33,805 nt of DNA from CAWBRT01 sp050015355 (GCA_050015355.1 JBEKBO010000040.1:1-33805), one strand, 5' to 3'. Positions 1 to 7,946 are shown, numbered from the stretch's first letter. The notes: generated by a model not told the origin, from the sequence alone. Translations and numbers: made by a program.

Positions 1-1145
1 ACGTAGCCCTGGTTGAGCACTTTCGCCAGTTGCCCGGGGTCGCCGAAATCCTGGTAATAGCCCGCGCGCTCGCCGGTAAATATGGCGTGGAGCACGTGAT
101 GGAAATCATCGCTCCACATCGCTTCCAGGCCATAGCCCCCACGGCTTGGAGGAAGTACGTAGCGGGCATCGTTCTCGTCGGTTTCGGCCGTGATGCAGAT
201 GGTGCGCTGCAAGTGCGCGCCGAGAGCGTGGGCGCGTTCGGCAATTTCGGCAACGATGTGCCGCGGGGAATTGTCACGGATGGTCTGCACGGCGTCCATG
301 CGCAGACCGTCGAGGTGATATTCCGTGAGCCAGTAGAGGGCGTTATCGACGATGAAGCGCCGCACGCCCTCGCATCCTTCGTCGTCGTAGTTGACGCCTT
401 CACCCCACGGAGTCTGGTGGCGCGCGGTGAAGTATGGCCCGAACAGACGAAGGTAATTTCCCTCGTTGCCGAGATGGTTGTAGACCACGTCGAGGGTGAC
501 GGTCAGGCCGCGGCGATGGGCCTCGTCGACGAAGCGGCGGAACGCTTCCGGCCCGCCGTAGCCGGCCTGCACGGCGTAGAGCCCGACGCCGTCGTAGCCC
601 CAGTTGCGGCGGCCGGGAAAGGCGTTCACCGGCATAAGCTCAATCGCGGTCACGCCGAGCTGCTGGAGAGCATCGAGCTTTTTGATTGCCCCGTCGAAAG
701 TTCCTTCGGGCGTAAAGGTGCCGAGGTGAAGCTCGTAGATGACATAGTCGGAAAACGGCAGCCCGCGCCACTCGGAGTCGGTCCACTGGAATTGCAGCGG
801 ATCGACAATCTCTGTCGGGCCGTGAACACCCTCCGGCAGCAGACGGGAGACTGGATCGGGTACTTCGCTGCCATCGACCAGATAGGAATAGCGGTCGCCG
901 GGCCGCGCCTCGACCACCGTTTCCCAGGTATCTCTATCTTGGTCGGGGAACTCGCCGGGGCCGCGCCGCAACTCGATCAGTTTGCTCTCCCCATCAGCAG
1001 GTAGCAGGCGCAAGGCGATCTCGTGAGCGTTGGGCGCCCAGACGCGGAATGCGACCCGCGAAGCGGCTGGGGCCGCCGTACGGAGAACGGTCGCGCCGTT
1101 TAGAGCAGTTTCCTTGTTGTATCCAAATTCCCGGGAGGATGTCAT
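1..1145 (-). CDS. treZ: Malto-oligosyltrehalose trehalohydrolase, 3' end cut by window edge
   Basis: GH13 enzyme that releases trehalose from maltooligosyl-trehalose, the second step of the TreY/TreZ route in the cytoplasm. About 381 codons are visible; the C-terminal third lies beyond the left edge. Residues about 15-40 form the N-terminal beta-sandwich start (GATV... FRVWAPNA). The barrel follows with DVVYNH near 219, GLRMDAV near 280-286 (catalytic nucleophile Asp about 284), TAETDEND near 319-326 (acid/base Glu about 321) and the TreZ-typical WSDDFHH near the edge. The only ATG in frame before the conserved domain is at 1145. It lies in a dispersed repeat (see 1098-1310) and has no Shine-Dalgarno, so the start is uncertain. 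No treY or glgX is seen upstream; the partners may lie to the left. Family identity is firm, the N-terminus is not. Confidence 0.93.
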   Translation of the reverse strand, partial: MTSSREFGYNKETALNGATVLRTAAPAASRVAFRVWAPNAHEIALRLLPADGESKLIELRRGPGEFPDQDRDTWETVVEARPGDRYSYLVDGSEVPDPVSRLLPEGVHGPTEIVDPLQFQWTDSEWRGLPFSDYVIYELHLGTFTPEGTFDGAIKKLDALQQLGVTAIELMPVNAFPGRRNWGYDGVGLYAVQAGYGGPEAFRRFVDEAHRRGLTVTLDVVYNHLGNEGNYLRLFGPYFTARHQTPWGEGVNYDDEGCEGVRRFIVDNALYWLTEYHLDGLRMDAVQTIRDNSPRHIVAEIAERAHALGAHLQRTICITAETDENDARYVLPPSRGGYGLEAMWSDDFHHVLHAIFTGERAGYYQDFGDPGQLAKVLNQGY

Positions 1146-1310
1146 GGCGACCGGAGCGCTGAACGCCTGTGGCCGGAGCAGCCAAGCTGCGTACCCGATG
1201 TTAACATTCGACAAGCAAGAAGCTGTTCGAGCGCGAAGTGGAGCCACCCCTTGTTTTCGGCAGCAGAAACAAAAGGTGGCTCGACTTCGCTCGCCATGAC
1301 AGTCTGATCT
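1098..1310 (-). repeat. Dispersed repeat covering the 5' end of treZ (copy of 9236-9374)
   Basis: Read on the minus strand, this stretch matches the plus-strand segment 9236-9374 almost base for base: CAGACTGTCATGGCGAGCG, then CGAGCCACCTTTTGTTTC, a GGTGGCTCCACT arm, CGGTCGCCATGAC, and GGGAATTTGGATACAAC with GGAAACTG. It differs by roughly 70-80 extra bases before CGGTCGCC (about 1158-1225). The two GAGCCACC/GGTGGCTC arms make it an inverted repeat. It holds the treZ start codon and about the first 16 treZ codons. The rest of the gap, 1311-1507, shows nothing I can support. Confidence 0.8.
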
Positions 1311-1507
1311 GTCGGGATACACCCACTCTGAAACCGCTCTAGATTCTCCAATGGTTCAATCGGCACCTCCGGTTGGACGGCCGCGATTCCGGGCAGGATG
1401 CATCGGGTGATCACGGTGCCTTTGCGGGCTGAAAGCCGGCGCCGCTCATCCCGGTAAGTATTATTGAGCCCTAGCGTGGTGTCCCGCAAATTCGCAATAA
1501 AAGTTTA

Positions 1508-1606
1508 GGGGTGTCATTCTGAGCGACCAAAGGGAGCGAAGAATCCGCTTTTATTTTCAGGCGCGAGAAAAGCAGATCCTTCGCTGTGCTCAGGATGACA
1601 CTCACA
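1508..1606. repeat. Imperfect inverted repeat of the GTGTCATTCTGAGCG type
   Basis: The left arm reads GTGTCATTCTGAGCGACC and the right arm TGCTCAGGATGACACTCAC, with GAAGAATCCGC / GCAGATCCTTC as an inner arm. Related copies or half-copies occur at 30498-30535 and 32018-32255, and in inverted form inside 4192-4339 and 11154-11350. It is intergenic, just before maf. This type of repeat is frequent in acidobacterial genomes as far as I recall; no function is known to me. Confidence 0.75.
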
Positions 1607-1667
1607 ATGTGTGCTTAGTTATGCGAGGTATCCCTGGGACGCCACACCAGCTATTAGAATCGAAAGC

Positions 1668-2246
1668 ATGCTGATACTGGCATCGACGTCACCAAGAAGG
1701 GCGGAGTTGCTGCGGAGCGCCGGAATCGAATTCCGGGTGCATGCGGCGGAGATCGCGGAGAGCCGCCAGGCGAACGAATCGCCACGGCATTTCGTGATGC
1801 GGTTGGCAGGCGAAAAAGCCGCGGCGGTGGCCGCGCTGGAAGCCGATGGCCTCTGCGTCCTGGCCGCCGACACGATTGTCGTGGTGGATAAACACGTGCT
1901 GGGCAAGCCGGCCAATAGCGGTGATGCGAAGCGGATGCTGCGTCTGCTCGCGGGCCGGGCGCACGAGGTGATCACCGGGGTTTGCCTGCGCGGGCGGGAT
2001 TCAAGTGGAGTTGCATTCAACGACTTGCGCCTGGAGTCCACAGAGGTCCGCTTCGAGCCGCTGAACGATCGTGAAATCGACGACTACGTGGCGACGGGAG
2101 AACCTCTTGACAAGGCAGGAGCCTATGCCATTCAGGGCAGAGCTTCGCGCTGGATCAGCGGGATTAAAGGCGATTACTGTAACGTGGTGGGACTGCCGGT
2201 GGCGCTGGTATACCGCATGCTGCGGGAGCACGGGACTGGCGACTAG
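1668..2246 (+). CDS. maf: Maf-type nucleotide pyrophosphatase (dTTP/UTP pyrophosphatase, YhdE-like)
   Basis: 192 aa, the usual Maf length. Maf proteins hydrolyse non-canonical or excess nucleoside triphosphates to the monophosphate plus PPi in the cytoplasm. The N-terminus LILASTSPRR is the substrate-loop signature, AADTIV near residue 70 carries the catalytic Asp, and DKAGAYAIQG with GDYCNVVGLP near the C-terminus is typical of the dTTP/UTP-specific subgroup rather than the m7GTP one. A GTG 57 bases upstream also opens the frame, but ATG 1668 puts the conserved MLILAS start at residue 1. The gene stands alone between a repeat and a convergent tatA. Confidence 0.95.
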   Translation: MLILASTSPRRAELLRSAGIEFRVHAAEIAESRQANESPRHFVMRLAGEKAAAVAALEADGLCVLAADTIVVVDKHVLGKPANSGDAKRMLRLLAGRAHEVITGVCLRGRDSSGVAFNDLRLESTEVRFEPLNDREIDDYVATGEPLDKAGAYAIQGRASRWISGIKGDYCNVVGLPVALVYRMLREHGTGD

Positions 2247-2392
2247 CTGAAGCCGGACGGGATTAACGGGAATTCTTTGAACAGATTCTGACGAGAATAG
2301 AAAACTGGCGCGGCACAAAACTTCGCAACAGCATGAGTGCCGTTGAGCGTGTGGTGCAGGAATCAAGCAGAGTTACTGAATCTACCGGAGAG

Positions 2393-2572
2393 CTACTTCT
2401 TCTCCGCCGGGGGAGCGCCTTCGCCTTCTTTGCCGCTGCCAATCGCGGACTTAAAGTTGCGAATGCCCTCTCCCAAACCCTTGCCGAGGTCGGAAAGCTT
2501 TCCAGGCCCAAAAATCAGCAGGGCGATACCAAGAATCACGAGCAGCTCCGGCATACCGAGCTTGCCAATCAT
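2393..2572 (-). CDS. tatA: Twin-arginine translocase subunit TatA/TatE (orphan copy)
   Basis: 59-aa membrane protein with one N-terminal transmembrane helix (about residues 6-22, ELLVILGIALLIFGPGKL), the FGP hinge, an amphipathic helix (DLGKGLGEGIRNFKSAI) and a charged, alanine/lysine-rich tail. TatA oligomers form the pore that passes folded proteins with RR signal peptides. The start is set at the internal MIGKLGMPE because a longer frame adds only eight unconserved residues. It is close to the second TatA at 7947-8138 (MIGKLGLPELLVIL) but stands alone, with no tatC in the window. Downstream it converges with maf. Confidence 0.93.
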   Translation of the reverse strand: MIGKLGMPELLVILGIALLIFGPGKLSDLGKGLGEGIRNFKSAIGSGKEGEGAPPAEKK

Positions 2573-2715
2573 ACAGCCTCCAATACGCGCCCACACTTAG
2601 TCTGCTGGCGGGAAAATTCCAGTGGCACGGGGCGATAACTCAAGTTTAGGCCAGTGTGGCTGCGGAGTCAAAGACCTTCAGGGGGGCGGTCACATATCGA
2701 AATAAGAAAGTTGAT

Positions 2716-2753
2716 GGTGCCCCACGTTCGCCCGCTTTTGGCTAACGTGGGGT
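2716..2753 (-). repeat. Small palindrome, family 2 (GCCAAAAGCGGGC loop)
   Basis: Read on the minus strand it is CCCCACGTT-A-GCC, loop AAAAGC, GGC-G-AACGTGGGG, then CACC. It has the same loop and flanks as the three tandem copies at 27375-27535 but a different outer stem, with pairing kept. It lies between tatA (upstream on the same strand) and the MFS gene. No T-run follows that would make it an ordinary terminator. Confidence 0.75.
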
Positions 2754-2844
2754 AGTTTTCGGACCTCTCGCCTTGCGTGAGGTTTGTGTATAGATTTAAG
2801 TTAAGTTCCCTGAAGGGCACACTTTAGTCTCTGTAACGTGGTTG

Positions 2845-4083
2845 TCAGGAATAGACGGCCAGCTCCTTTGCCTTGGTTTCCGGCAGCAACAGAGCCGCGA
2901 CGATCACCAGCGAGTAGGCAACCGCGGCAACCGTGCCGATCACCTGGCCAAGCGGAAACTGGTCACCGAATCGGCCGACAAGCGCCGGGAAGAACGCACC
3001 AATCCCTCGTCCCGCGTTGTAGGCAAAGCCCTGCGCCGTGCCTCGAATCCTGGTCGGAAAGAGTTCGCTCAAAAAGGCGCCGACGCCGGCATTGAGGGCC
3101 GACGGAAAGAAACCGAGCGGAAAACCAAGCACCAGGATCATGGTGTTGTTCACGGCCGCAAACATGTAGACGATGACGGTAATGGTAGCGGCGCAGGCAA
3201 ACAGCATAAAGCTCAACCTTCGGCCAATGATGTCCGCGATATAGCCGCCGATGATGTAGCCGAAAAAAGACCCCGCTATATTGACCAGCAGAAAGGCCCC
3301 GGTGTTGGTGATGGACAGATGGCGCACGGTCCTCAAGTATGTCGGCAGCCAGGTGAGTATGTTGTAGTTTCCACCGAGGATGCCCATGACAAGCAAGGTG
3401 GACAGGATCGTCGTCACACCGGTCGGCGGCAGGAATATCTCCCAGGTGCGAGGCGCCTGAGCGCCAGCTTCGATTTTCCGCCGGGTGGCCACGTAAATCT
3501 CCGGCTCCTTGACAAAGCGCCGGACAAAAAAGACGAGCACCGCAGGCAACAATCCGGCGAAGAACAGGTACCGCCAGGCTTGCTGCGCGGGAAACAGATT
3601 GAAAAAGATGGTAAACAAGAGCGCCGCCGTGCCATAGCCGACCGACCAGCCGCTTTGAACCGCCGCCACCGCTTTCCCGCGGTATCGAGCTTGCACGGTC
3701 TCCGCGATAAGCACCGCGCCTGCCGCCCATTCACCGCCGAACCCCAGGCCCTGCAAGGCGCGGGCGATCAGAAGCTGGTTATAGGAATTGGTAAGACCGC
3801 TGAGAAAGGTGAAGAGGGAAAACCACAATATCGTGATCTGTAGAACCCTGACGCGGCCGTAGCGGTCGGCAAGAATGCCGGCGATCCAGCCGCCGATCGA
3901 GGAGACGATCAGTGCTACGGTGCCGACCAGGCCGGCCTGCCCCTTCGTCATTCCCCACAGAGCGATCAAAGTCGGGACCACGACGGCATACATCTGCACG
4001 TCCATGGCGTCCAGCGCCCAGCCTCCAAAGCAGGCCCAGAAGGCGCGCCGCTCCTGCTGCTTCATCTGGCCATACCATTCCAT
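2845..4083 (-). CDS. MFS transporter, probable organic/aromatic acid:H+ symporter
   Basis: 412 aa with about 12 hydrophobic helices. Motif A is present in both halves: GILADRYGRVR in loop 2-3 and GGYIADIIGRR in loop 8-9. The first helix has GWALDAMDVQMY, the acidic TM1 pattern of the aromatic acid/sialate-type MFS subfamilies. It would import or export a carboxylate across the inner membrane. It lies downstream of, and on the same strand as, the UbiD decarboxylase and SSS symporter; a MITE-like element (4192-4339) fills the 298-base gap, so co-transcription is possible but not certain. Substrate is inferred from context only. Confidence 0.9.
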   Translation of the reverse strand: MEWYGQMKQQERRAFWACFGGWALDAMDVQMYAVVVPTLIALWGMTKGQAGLVGTVALIVSSIGGWIAGILADRYGRVRVLQITILWFSLFTFLSGLTNSYNQLLIARALQGLGFGGEWAAGAVLIAETVQARYRGKAVAAVQSGWSVGYGTAALLFTIFFNLFPAQQAWRYLFFAGLLPAVLVFFVRRFVKEPEIYVATRRKIEAGAQAPRTWEIFLPPTGVTTILSTLLVMGILGGNYNILTWLPTYLRTVRHLSITNTGAFLLVNIAGSFFGYIIGGYIADIIGRRLSFMLFACAATITVIVYMFAAVNNTMILVLGFPLGFFPSALNAGVGAFLSELFPTRIRGTAQGFAYNAGRGIGAFFPALVGRFGDQFPLGQVIGTVAAVAYSLVIVAALLLPETKAKELAVYS

Positions 4084-4191
4084 CGAAGTTCTCCCGTGCG
4101 CGGGTAGCGCTTCTGGTTTTTCAGCAACTTCCCAGCTCTGAGCCTTGTTTCATAAACCGAAAGGAAACCGCAAATCCTCTCAGGGGCTGAA

Positions 4192-4339
4192 CAGGCTGCT
4201 GAAAAACTGTTCTCCGAGGTGTCATCCTGAGCGCAGCGAAGGATCTGCTGTTTGCGCGTGCTAAATAAAGCAGATCCTTCGGTCGCGCAGAACCGGCGCG
4301 ACCTCAGGATGACACTGATGCGAGTTTTTTCAGCAGTCT
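4192..4339. mobile_element. MITE-like element, empty version (148 bp)
   Basis: Terminal inverted repeats AGGCTGCTGAAAAACT and AGTTTTTTCAGCAGTCT, with CTGAA directly flanking both ends (4187-4191 and 4340-4344), which looks like a 5-bp target duplication. The interior holds an inverted pair TCATCCTGAGCGCAGCGAAG / GACCTCAGGATGACA. There is no coding capacity. A second copy at 11154-11350 has the same ends, a different flanking duplication (CTTCA), and a 48-bp insert at the point matching 4237/4238. Confidence 0.85.
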
Positions 4340-4381
4340 CTGAAGCCGCGCCCCTTCAAAAAACTATTTAGGAAACGAGTT

Positions 4382-5725
4382 TTAATCGAAATAGGATTCC
4401 AAGTCGATATCCTTTTCTCCTGGAATCCGGATACGTTCATAGCGAAACGGATCGGCACCCAGCGGAACCGTCGCGTCGAGTCCCATCTTGTCGCTGACCC
4501 CATCCTCAGCCGACGGATCAAGCTTGCTTCCTAAAGCGCGCGTGATGATCGTCGAGTCCCGCCCGGCCTGGAATCGAGTCGCGATTGCCCACTCGACTTC
4601 CACCGGATCGAAGATATCAACGTCTTTGTCGACCACGACTACGCGCTTGATCTCCTGGCTGCTGGCGAAGGCCGCCAACATCGCATTCTTGGCTTCGCCT
4701 TCATTCTTCTTATCAATCTGCACTACGGCGTGATAGCGACAGCCCCCACCTGGGGTCAAGTGGACGGCAAGCGTGTTGGGCACCGCGCCCCTGATCACCT
4801 GTAACATGCCGCCTTCGCGAGGGATGGAACCAATCAGCAGGTGCTCCAGCGTGGCCGGAACAATCGTGTGATAAATGGGATTCTTGCGCGTGGTCATCGC
4901 CGTCAATTCAACCACCGGCTTGAGAGAAGGCGGCCCATAGTATTTTGGGTATTCGCCAAAAGGCCCCTCGGTTTCGCGCACTTCCGGCAGAATGCGGCCT
5001 TCCAGGACCATCTCCGCTTCCGCGGGAACTTCCAGATCCACGGTTTCGCACTTCACCAGTTTCAATGGTTCTCCGTACAGGGTGCTGGCGATGGTGAATT
5101 CGTCAAATCCCAGCGGAGCCAGGGCCTGCGAGGAGAGCAGCAACACCGGATCAACGCCGATCGCGATCGCCACTTCCAGCGCTTTCCCTGTCTGTTCGGC
5201 GGCACGATAGAAGTGAGCCAGGTGCCTCGGCAGCATCAGGATTCCCAGCCGATTTGGCCCCAGCACTTGCAGGCGATGAATCGATACGTTCCTGGCTCCG
5301 GTGGAAGGGTCCTTGGAGACCAGAAGTCCGGCGGTGATGTAACGGCCGCCATCCTTTTCGTGGTGTACCGGTATCGGCAAGCGGCCAAGGTCCACTCCAG
5401 CGGCGATCACCTGTTTCACGGGAGCAGAGGCACGATCCACGATCTTGCAGGCTGAGGGATGAGCTTGCGCCCATGAGAAATGTTCGGAGATGCATGGAAG
5501 GGCAACGCGCATTGCCTTGGCTATCAAAGCCCTGCTGCCGGCGAACCCTGTAACGACCGGTATGTCGAAGTCTTCAGGATGGTTGAACTGCAATGCCCAC
5601 CGCCCGTCGGCTTTCTTGCCGAGCGCGGCCAGTTCGTACTGAAGGCTGACCTGGCGGCTGACCACCTTCAACAGTTTCTCTTCCGCCAGGACTGCCAGCC
5701 ACTGACGCATCGAAGTAATTGTCAT
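4382..5725 (-). CDS. UbiD-family prenylated-FMN-dependent decarboxylase
   Basis: 447 aa, near the usual length for the family. UbiD enzymes reversibly decarboxylate aromatic or alpha,beta-unsaturated acids using prFMN, Mn2+ and K+. The prFMN-binding stretch NVSIHRLQVLG lies near residues 146-156 (Arg 151), and the catalytic block ETEGPFGEYP near 251-260 supplies the two glutamates (about 253 and 258) that with the Arg match the E-R-E triad of Fdc1/UbiD. The ATG overlaps the symporter stop codon (ATGA), so translation is probably coupled. No ubiX-type prenyltransferase is in the window. The neighbours are two carriers and no ubiquinone genes, so I infer a catabolic role rather than ubiquinone synthesis; the substrate is unknown. 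Confidence 0.93.
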   Translation of the reverse strand: MTITSMRQWLAVLAEEKLLKVVSRQVSLQYELAALGKKADGRWALQFNHPEDFDIPVVTGFAGSRALIAKAMRVALPCISEHFSWAQAHPSACKIVDRASAPVKQVIAAGVDLGRLPIPVHHEKDGGRYITAGLLVSKDPSTGARNVSIHRLQVLGPNRLGILMLPRHLAHFYRAAEQTGKALEVAIAIGVDPVLLLSSQALAPLGFDEFTIASTLYGEPLKLVKCETVDLEVPAEAEMVLEGRILPEVRETEGPFGEYPKYYGPPSLKPVVELTAMTTRKNPIYHTIVPATLEHLLIGSIPREGGMLQVIRGAVPNTLAVHLTPGGGCRYHAVVQIDKKNEGEAKNAMLAAFASSQEIKRVVVVDKDVDIFDPVEVEWAIATRFQAGRDSTIITRALGSKLDPSAEDGVSDKMGLDATVPLGADPFRYERIRIPGEKDIDLESYFD

Positions 5726-7137
5726 TGTGTTCCTGCTCCCATGGTTTTTTGCTCAACGGCGGGCCCTGAACCCGCGCCTTTCAGAACATGGTCGATCATC
5801 ATAACGACCAGCGGAATAGCGGCCGCCACGTATATGTTGTCAATTCCAAATGGGTTTCCCATGAAGAACCAGCCCGAAGCTCCGAGCGCAGCCAGCAACA
5901 GTCCCCAAAACGCGCCGGTACCGCTGCTGAAGCCGGGCGCAAAAAACATGCACGTGGCCACAATCGCGATCGAAGTCCTTAGTGCTCTGGCGAAAAAAAT
6001 GGTCTTCAGCACGCCCGGCATCAACATGGCGAAAGGTACCGGCAACAAACCGATAACAATCGAAAGTATGCGCGTGGCGATCAGGGTATGCTTCTCGCTT
6101 GGTTTTAGCAGCGGAACATAGAAGTCTTTCATCACCAAGGCAGTCGAACCAAGCGTAGACGCGGACACCGTGCCGAAGACCGCCGCCACCAGGCCGGCGA
6201 TCACCAGGCCGCCGAACCACGGGTCCATGCGGGCCGCCAGCGTGGGAATGGCGCTGACTCCCTTGATTTGCGGAAACACATACTTGGCCGCAACTCCGAT
6301 AAATGCCGACATCAGACCTACGGGAATCATCAGGAGTCCAGCCAGAATGCTTGCCTTCTTGGCCTTATGTTCATCTTTGATGGCGGCAATTGCCTGGATC
6401 ACGTACTGCGTCGAAAAGACGGCTCCAATATTGCCGATGGTCCACGCAATGATCGTCGGAAGGCCAACGCCGGTGAGTGAAAAATAGACCGGTGGCATGA
6501 CTTCCCGCAGGTGCGTCAAGCTGCCGCCGCTGAATTGCAGCGCAACCACGGTGGTAATAATCAGGCCGAAGTACTTGATGGAGGCATGAATCAGGTTGGT
6601 ATAAGCGACTCCCTTGATTCCGCCCACCGCCACGTAAAGGATCGTAACCGCGCCGGTGATCAAGATTCCGATGAATGTCGGCAAGTGCAGGATCGTTGCG
6701 ATGGTGGCGGCGCCGCCGACGTACATGCTGACGTTCACCACCAGCAGCGCGTAGATCATGATCACGGAGGTCATCAACCTGACTTTTTCGCCGTACCTGG
6801 TGGCGATGGCTCCCGAGATCGTGTATTCACCCAGCCGCTGAAACTTGGAAGCCATGAAGCAGGCAAACAAGACAAAAGCCAAGCACATGCTCACGAGATT
6901 CCAGGCGGCGGATATGCCTTTGCCAAAGGCGGCTTCGGCCGTGCCCATGGTTGCGGCCGTGCCGATGAATTCCGACATCATCAGGACGCCGATAACAAAC
7001 GCCCCCATGTCCCGTCCACCGGTCATGAATCGGGCGCTAGTGCTGGTGAACTTTTTGGTCCACAGGCTCAGCAGCACGGTCAGAAAAACATAGGTAATGA
7101 CAATCGACAAGATGATCGAAACATTGTGGGCGCCCAT
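5722..7137 (-). CDS. Sodium:solute symporter (SSS) family permease
   Basis: 471 aa with about 13 transmembrane segments spread along the protein. The segment FMTGGRDMGAFVIGVLMMSEF (about residues 37-57) carries the GGR near TM2 typical of the SSS/LeuT-fold family, followed by EFIGTAATMGTAEAAFGKG and the conserved FSTQYVIQAIAA region in the middle. It imports a small solute with Na+. An AGGAG lies about 10 bases ahead of the ATG. It is the first gene of the unit and overlaps ubiD by 4 bases, so its substrate is likely the acid decarboxylated by the UbiD enzyme (inference). A Crp/Fnr-like palindrome lies 324 bases upstream. Confidence 0.92.
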   Translation of the reverse strand: MGAHNVSIILSIVITYVFLTVLLSLWTKKFTSTSARFMTGGRDMGAFVIGVLMMSEFIGTAATMGTAEAAFGKGISAAWNLVSMCLAFVLFACFMASKFQRLGEYTISGAIATRYGEKVRLMTSVIMIYALLVVNVSMYVGGAATIATILHLPTFIGILITGAVTILYVAVGGIKGVAYTNLIHASIKYFGLIITTVVALQFSGGSLTHLREVMPPVYFSLTGVGLPTIIAWTIGNIGAVFSTQYVIQAIAAIKDEHKAKKASILAGLLMIPVGLMSAFIGVAAKYVFPQIKGVSAIPTLAARMDPWFGGLVIAGLVAAVFGTVSASTLGSTALVMKDFYVPLLKPSEKHTLIATRILSIVIGLLPVPFAMLMPGVLKTIFFARALRTSIAIVATCMFFAPGFSSGTGAFWGLLLAALGASGWFFMGNPFGIDNIYVAAAIPLVVMMIDHVLKGAGSGPAVEQKTMGAGTQ

Positions 7138-7168
7138 GCTCGGAAGTCTCCTGCTGACACCATTTCAT

Positions 7169-7290
7169 TAGTCGGTATACCCCTGTATATCACCGCCGGG
7201 CCGGATGTCACCCCAGCAAACGCCAAAGCGTTTGCCGGGGACCCCGATACGCCCGGCTTCTTCGCGGGGTATACCTTCCGCGTATCCGGT
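7169..7290. repeat. GGTATACCCC repeat, filled copy (matches 18449-18525)
   Basis: An inverted repeat framed by GTCGGTATACCCC and GCGGGGTATACCTTCCG, sharing CACCGCCGGGC and GCCCGGCTTCTTCGCGGGG with the shorter copy at 18449-18525. The extra length here is the palindromic element at 7209-7245. It lies in the 455-base gap upstream of the symporter gene, directly before its ribosome-binding region. A partial relative (GGTATACCC) is at 9219. Confidence 0.8.
7209..7245 (+). mobile_element. Small palindromic element, family 1
   Basis: CACCCCA, stem GCAAACGC, loop CAAA, stem GCGTTTGC, C, GGGG, A, CCCC. The 8-bp stem is perfect. CCCC can also pair with the first GGGG, or GGGG with the trailing CCCC, so two alternative folds exist. 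GAT flanks both sides (GGAT before GTCACCCC, GATAC after), a possible short duplication. Same family as 11201-11240, 17588-17722, 24316-24348, 24406-24444 and 32187-32226. Confidence 0.8.
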
Positions 7291-7460
7291 TAATATGGCG
7301 GGCTGCACATTCGTGACATACCTTTCACAGGACACGACACGAAAGCTGGTTTCAGAAATCAATTTCAGGAGAAACAGGCTCTCACTCTTGCCGACTACAC
7401 GGAATCCCAGACTGTGTGCGGAACGTTCTGTTTATTTAGCCGAAGCCGGACATTCACACA

Positions 7461-7474
7461 GTGATAAAGATCAC
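7461..7474. promoter_or_regulatory. Crp/Fnr-family-like binding palindrome
   Basis: GTGATAAAGATCAC has the GTGA-N6-TCAC form used by CRP/FNR-family regulators. It lies between tatB (stop side, 7593) and the divergent end of the gap leading to the symporter-ubiD-MFS unit, whose first ATG is 324 bases away. It could serve the catabolic unit, but there is no clear promoter beside it and the match is short. Apart from this site and the repeat at 7169-7290 I see nothing else in 7138-7592. Confidence 0.35.
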
Positions 7475-7592
7475 CCGCGGCGGTGACCTTCACTCAATGC
7501 CGGCCGGCGGCACAGGCTATTCGGCGGATTTCGAGCGCTCCGTGGTTGTCGACTGCGGCCTTGATTCGGACGGCATCGGTTCGCTCAGGCGG

Positions 7593-7934
7593 TCAAGTTG
7601 CCTCGGGCGGCGCCGCGGCTGGGGCCGGATTTTCGGACGCTGGGGTATCCGGCAATGCTTTCGGTTTGTCCTCGGGCTCGATGCTCGACGAGATGACGTT
7701 ATCAAAATGCTGCCGCAGGTTCGTCAGCGGTTCAAAGGCGGATTTCAGGTCTTCAGCCCCCGAAGGCATAATGTCCCGCGCCTCCGCCTCCAGCTTGCCA
7801 AACTCAGTTTCCAATTGTGCTTTCAGGTTATCCCGGGCGTTTTTGAAGCGCGCTATCTGGCGAGCCACCTCTGGCAGCTTCTTGGGGCCGAACAGGAGGA
7901 CGGCCAACAGCATGATGAACAACATGTCCGGCAT
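7593..7934 (-). CDS. tatB: Twin-arginine translocase subunit TatB
   Basis: 113 aa. One N-terminal helix (MLFIMLLAVLLFGPKKLPEV, residues 4-23) with the FGP hinge, then a long amphipathic helix rich in K/E/R/A (about 24-60) and an acidic, Pro/Ala-rich tail. It lacks the early Glu (DIGFSEL) of enterobacterial TatB, but the length and helix fit TatB rather than TatA; TatB binds RR signal peptides with TatC. AGGA lies about 8 bases before the ATG. It follows tatA2 by 12 bases, so the two form an operon. tatC is not in the window. Confidence 0.85.
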   Translation of the reverse strand: MPDMLFIMLLAVLLFGPKKLPEVARQIARFKNARDNLKAQLETEFGKLEAEARDIMPSGAEDLKSAFEPLTNLRQHFDNVISSSIEPEDKPKALPDTPASENPAPAAAPPEAT

Positions 7935-7946
7935 AGAGAAGTCCTG

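Noticed and set aside
30..1004. Long plus-strand open frame opposite treZ
   Set aside because: It is the reverse complement of a gene with clear GH13 motifs and has no recognisable domain of its own; GC-rich antisense frames are common here.
1142..1489. Minus-strand frame of 115 codons ending with an ATGA overlap on treZ
   Set aside because: Its last third is encoded by a dispersed repeat that yields the same ALRSP-type ending elsewhere; no domain and no ribosome-binding site.
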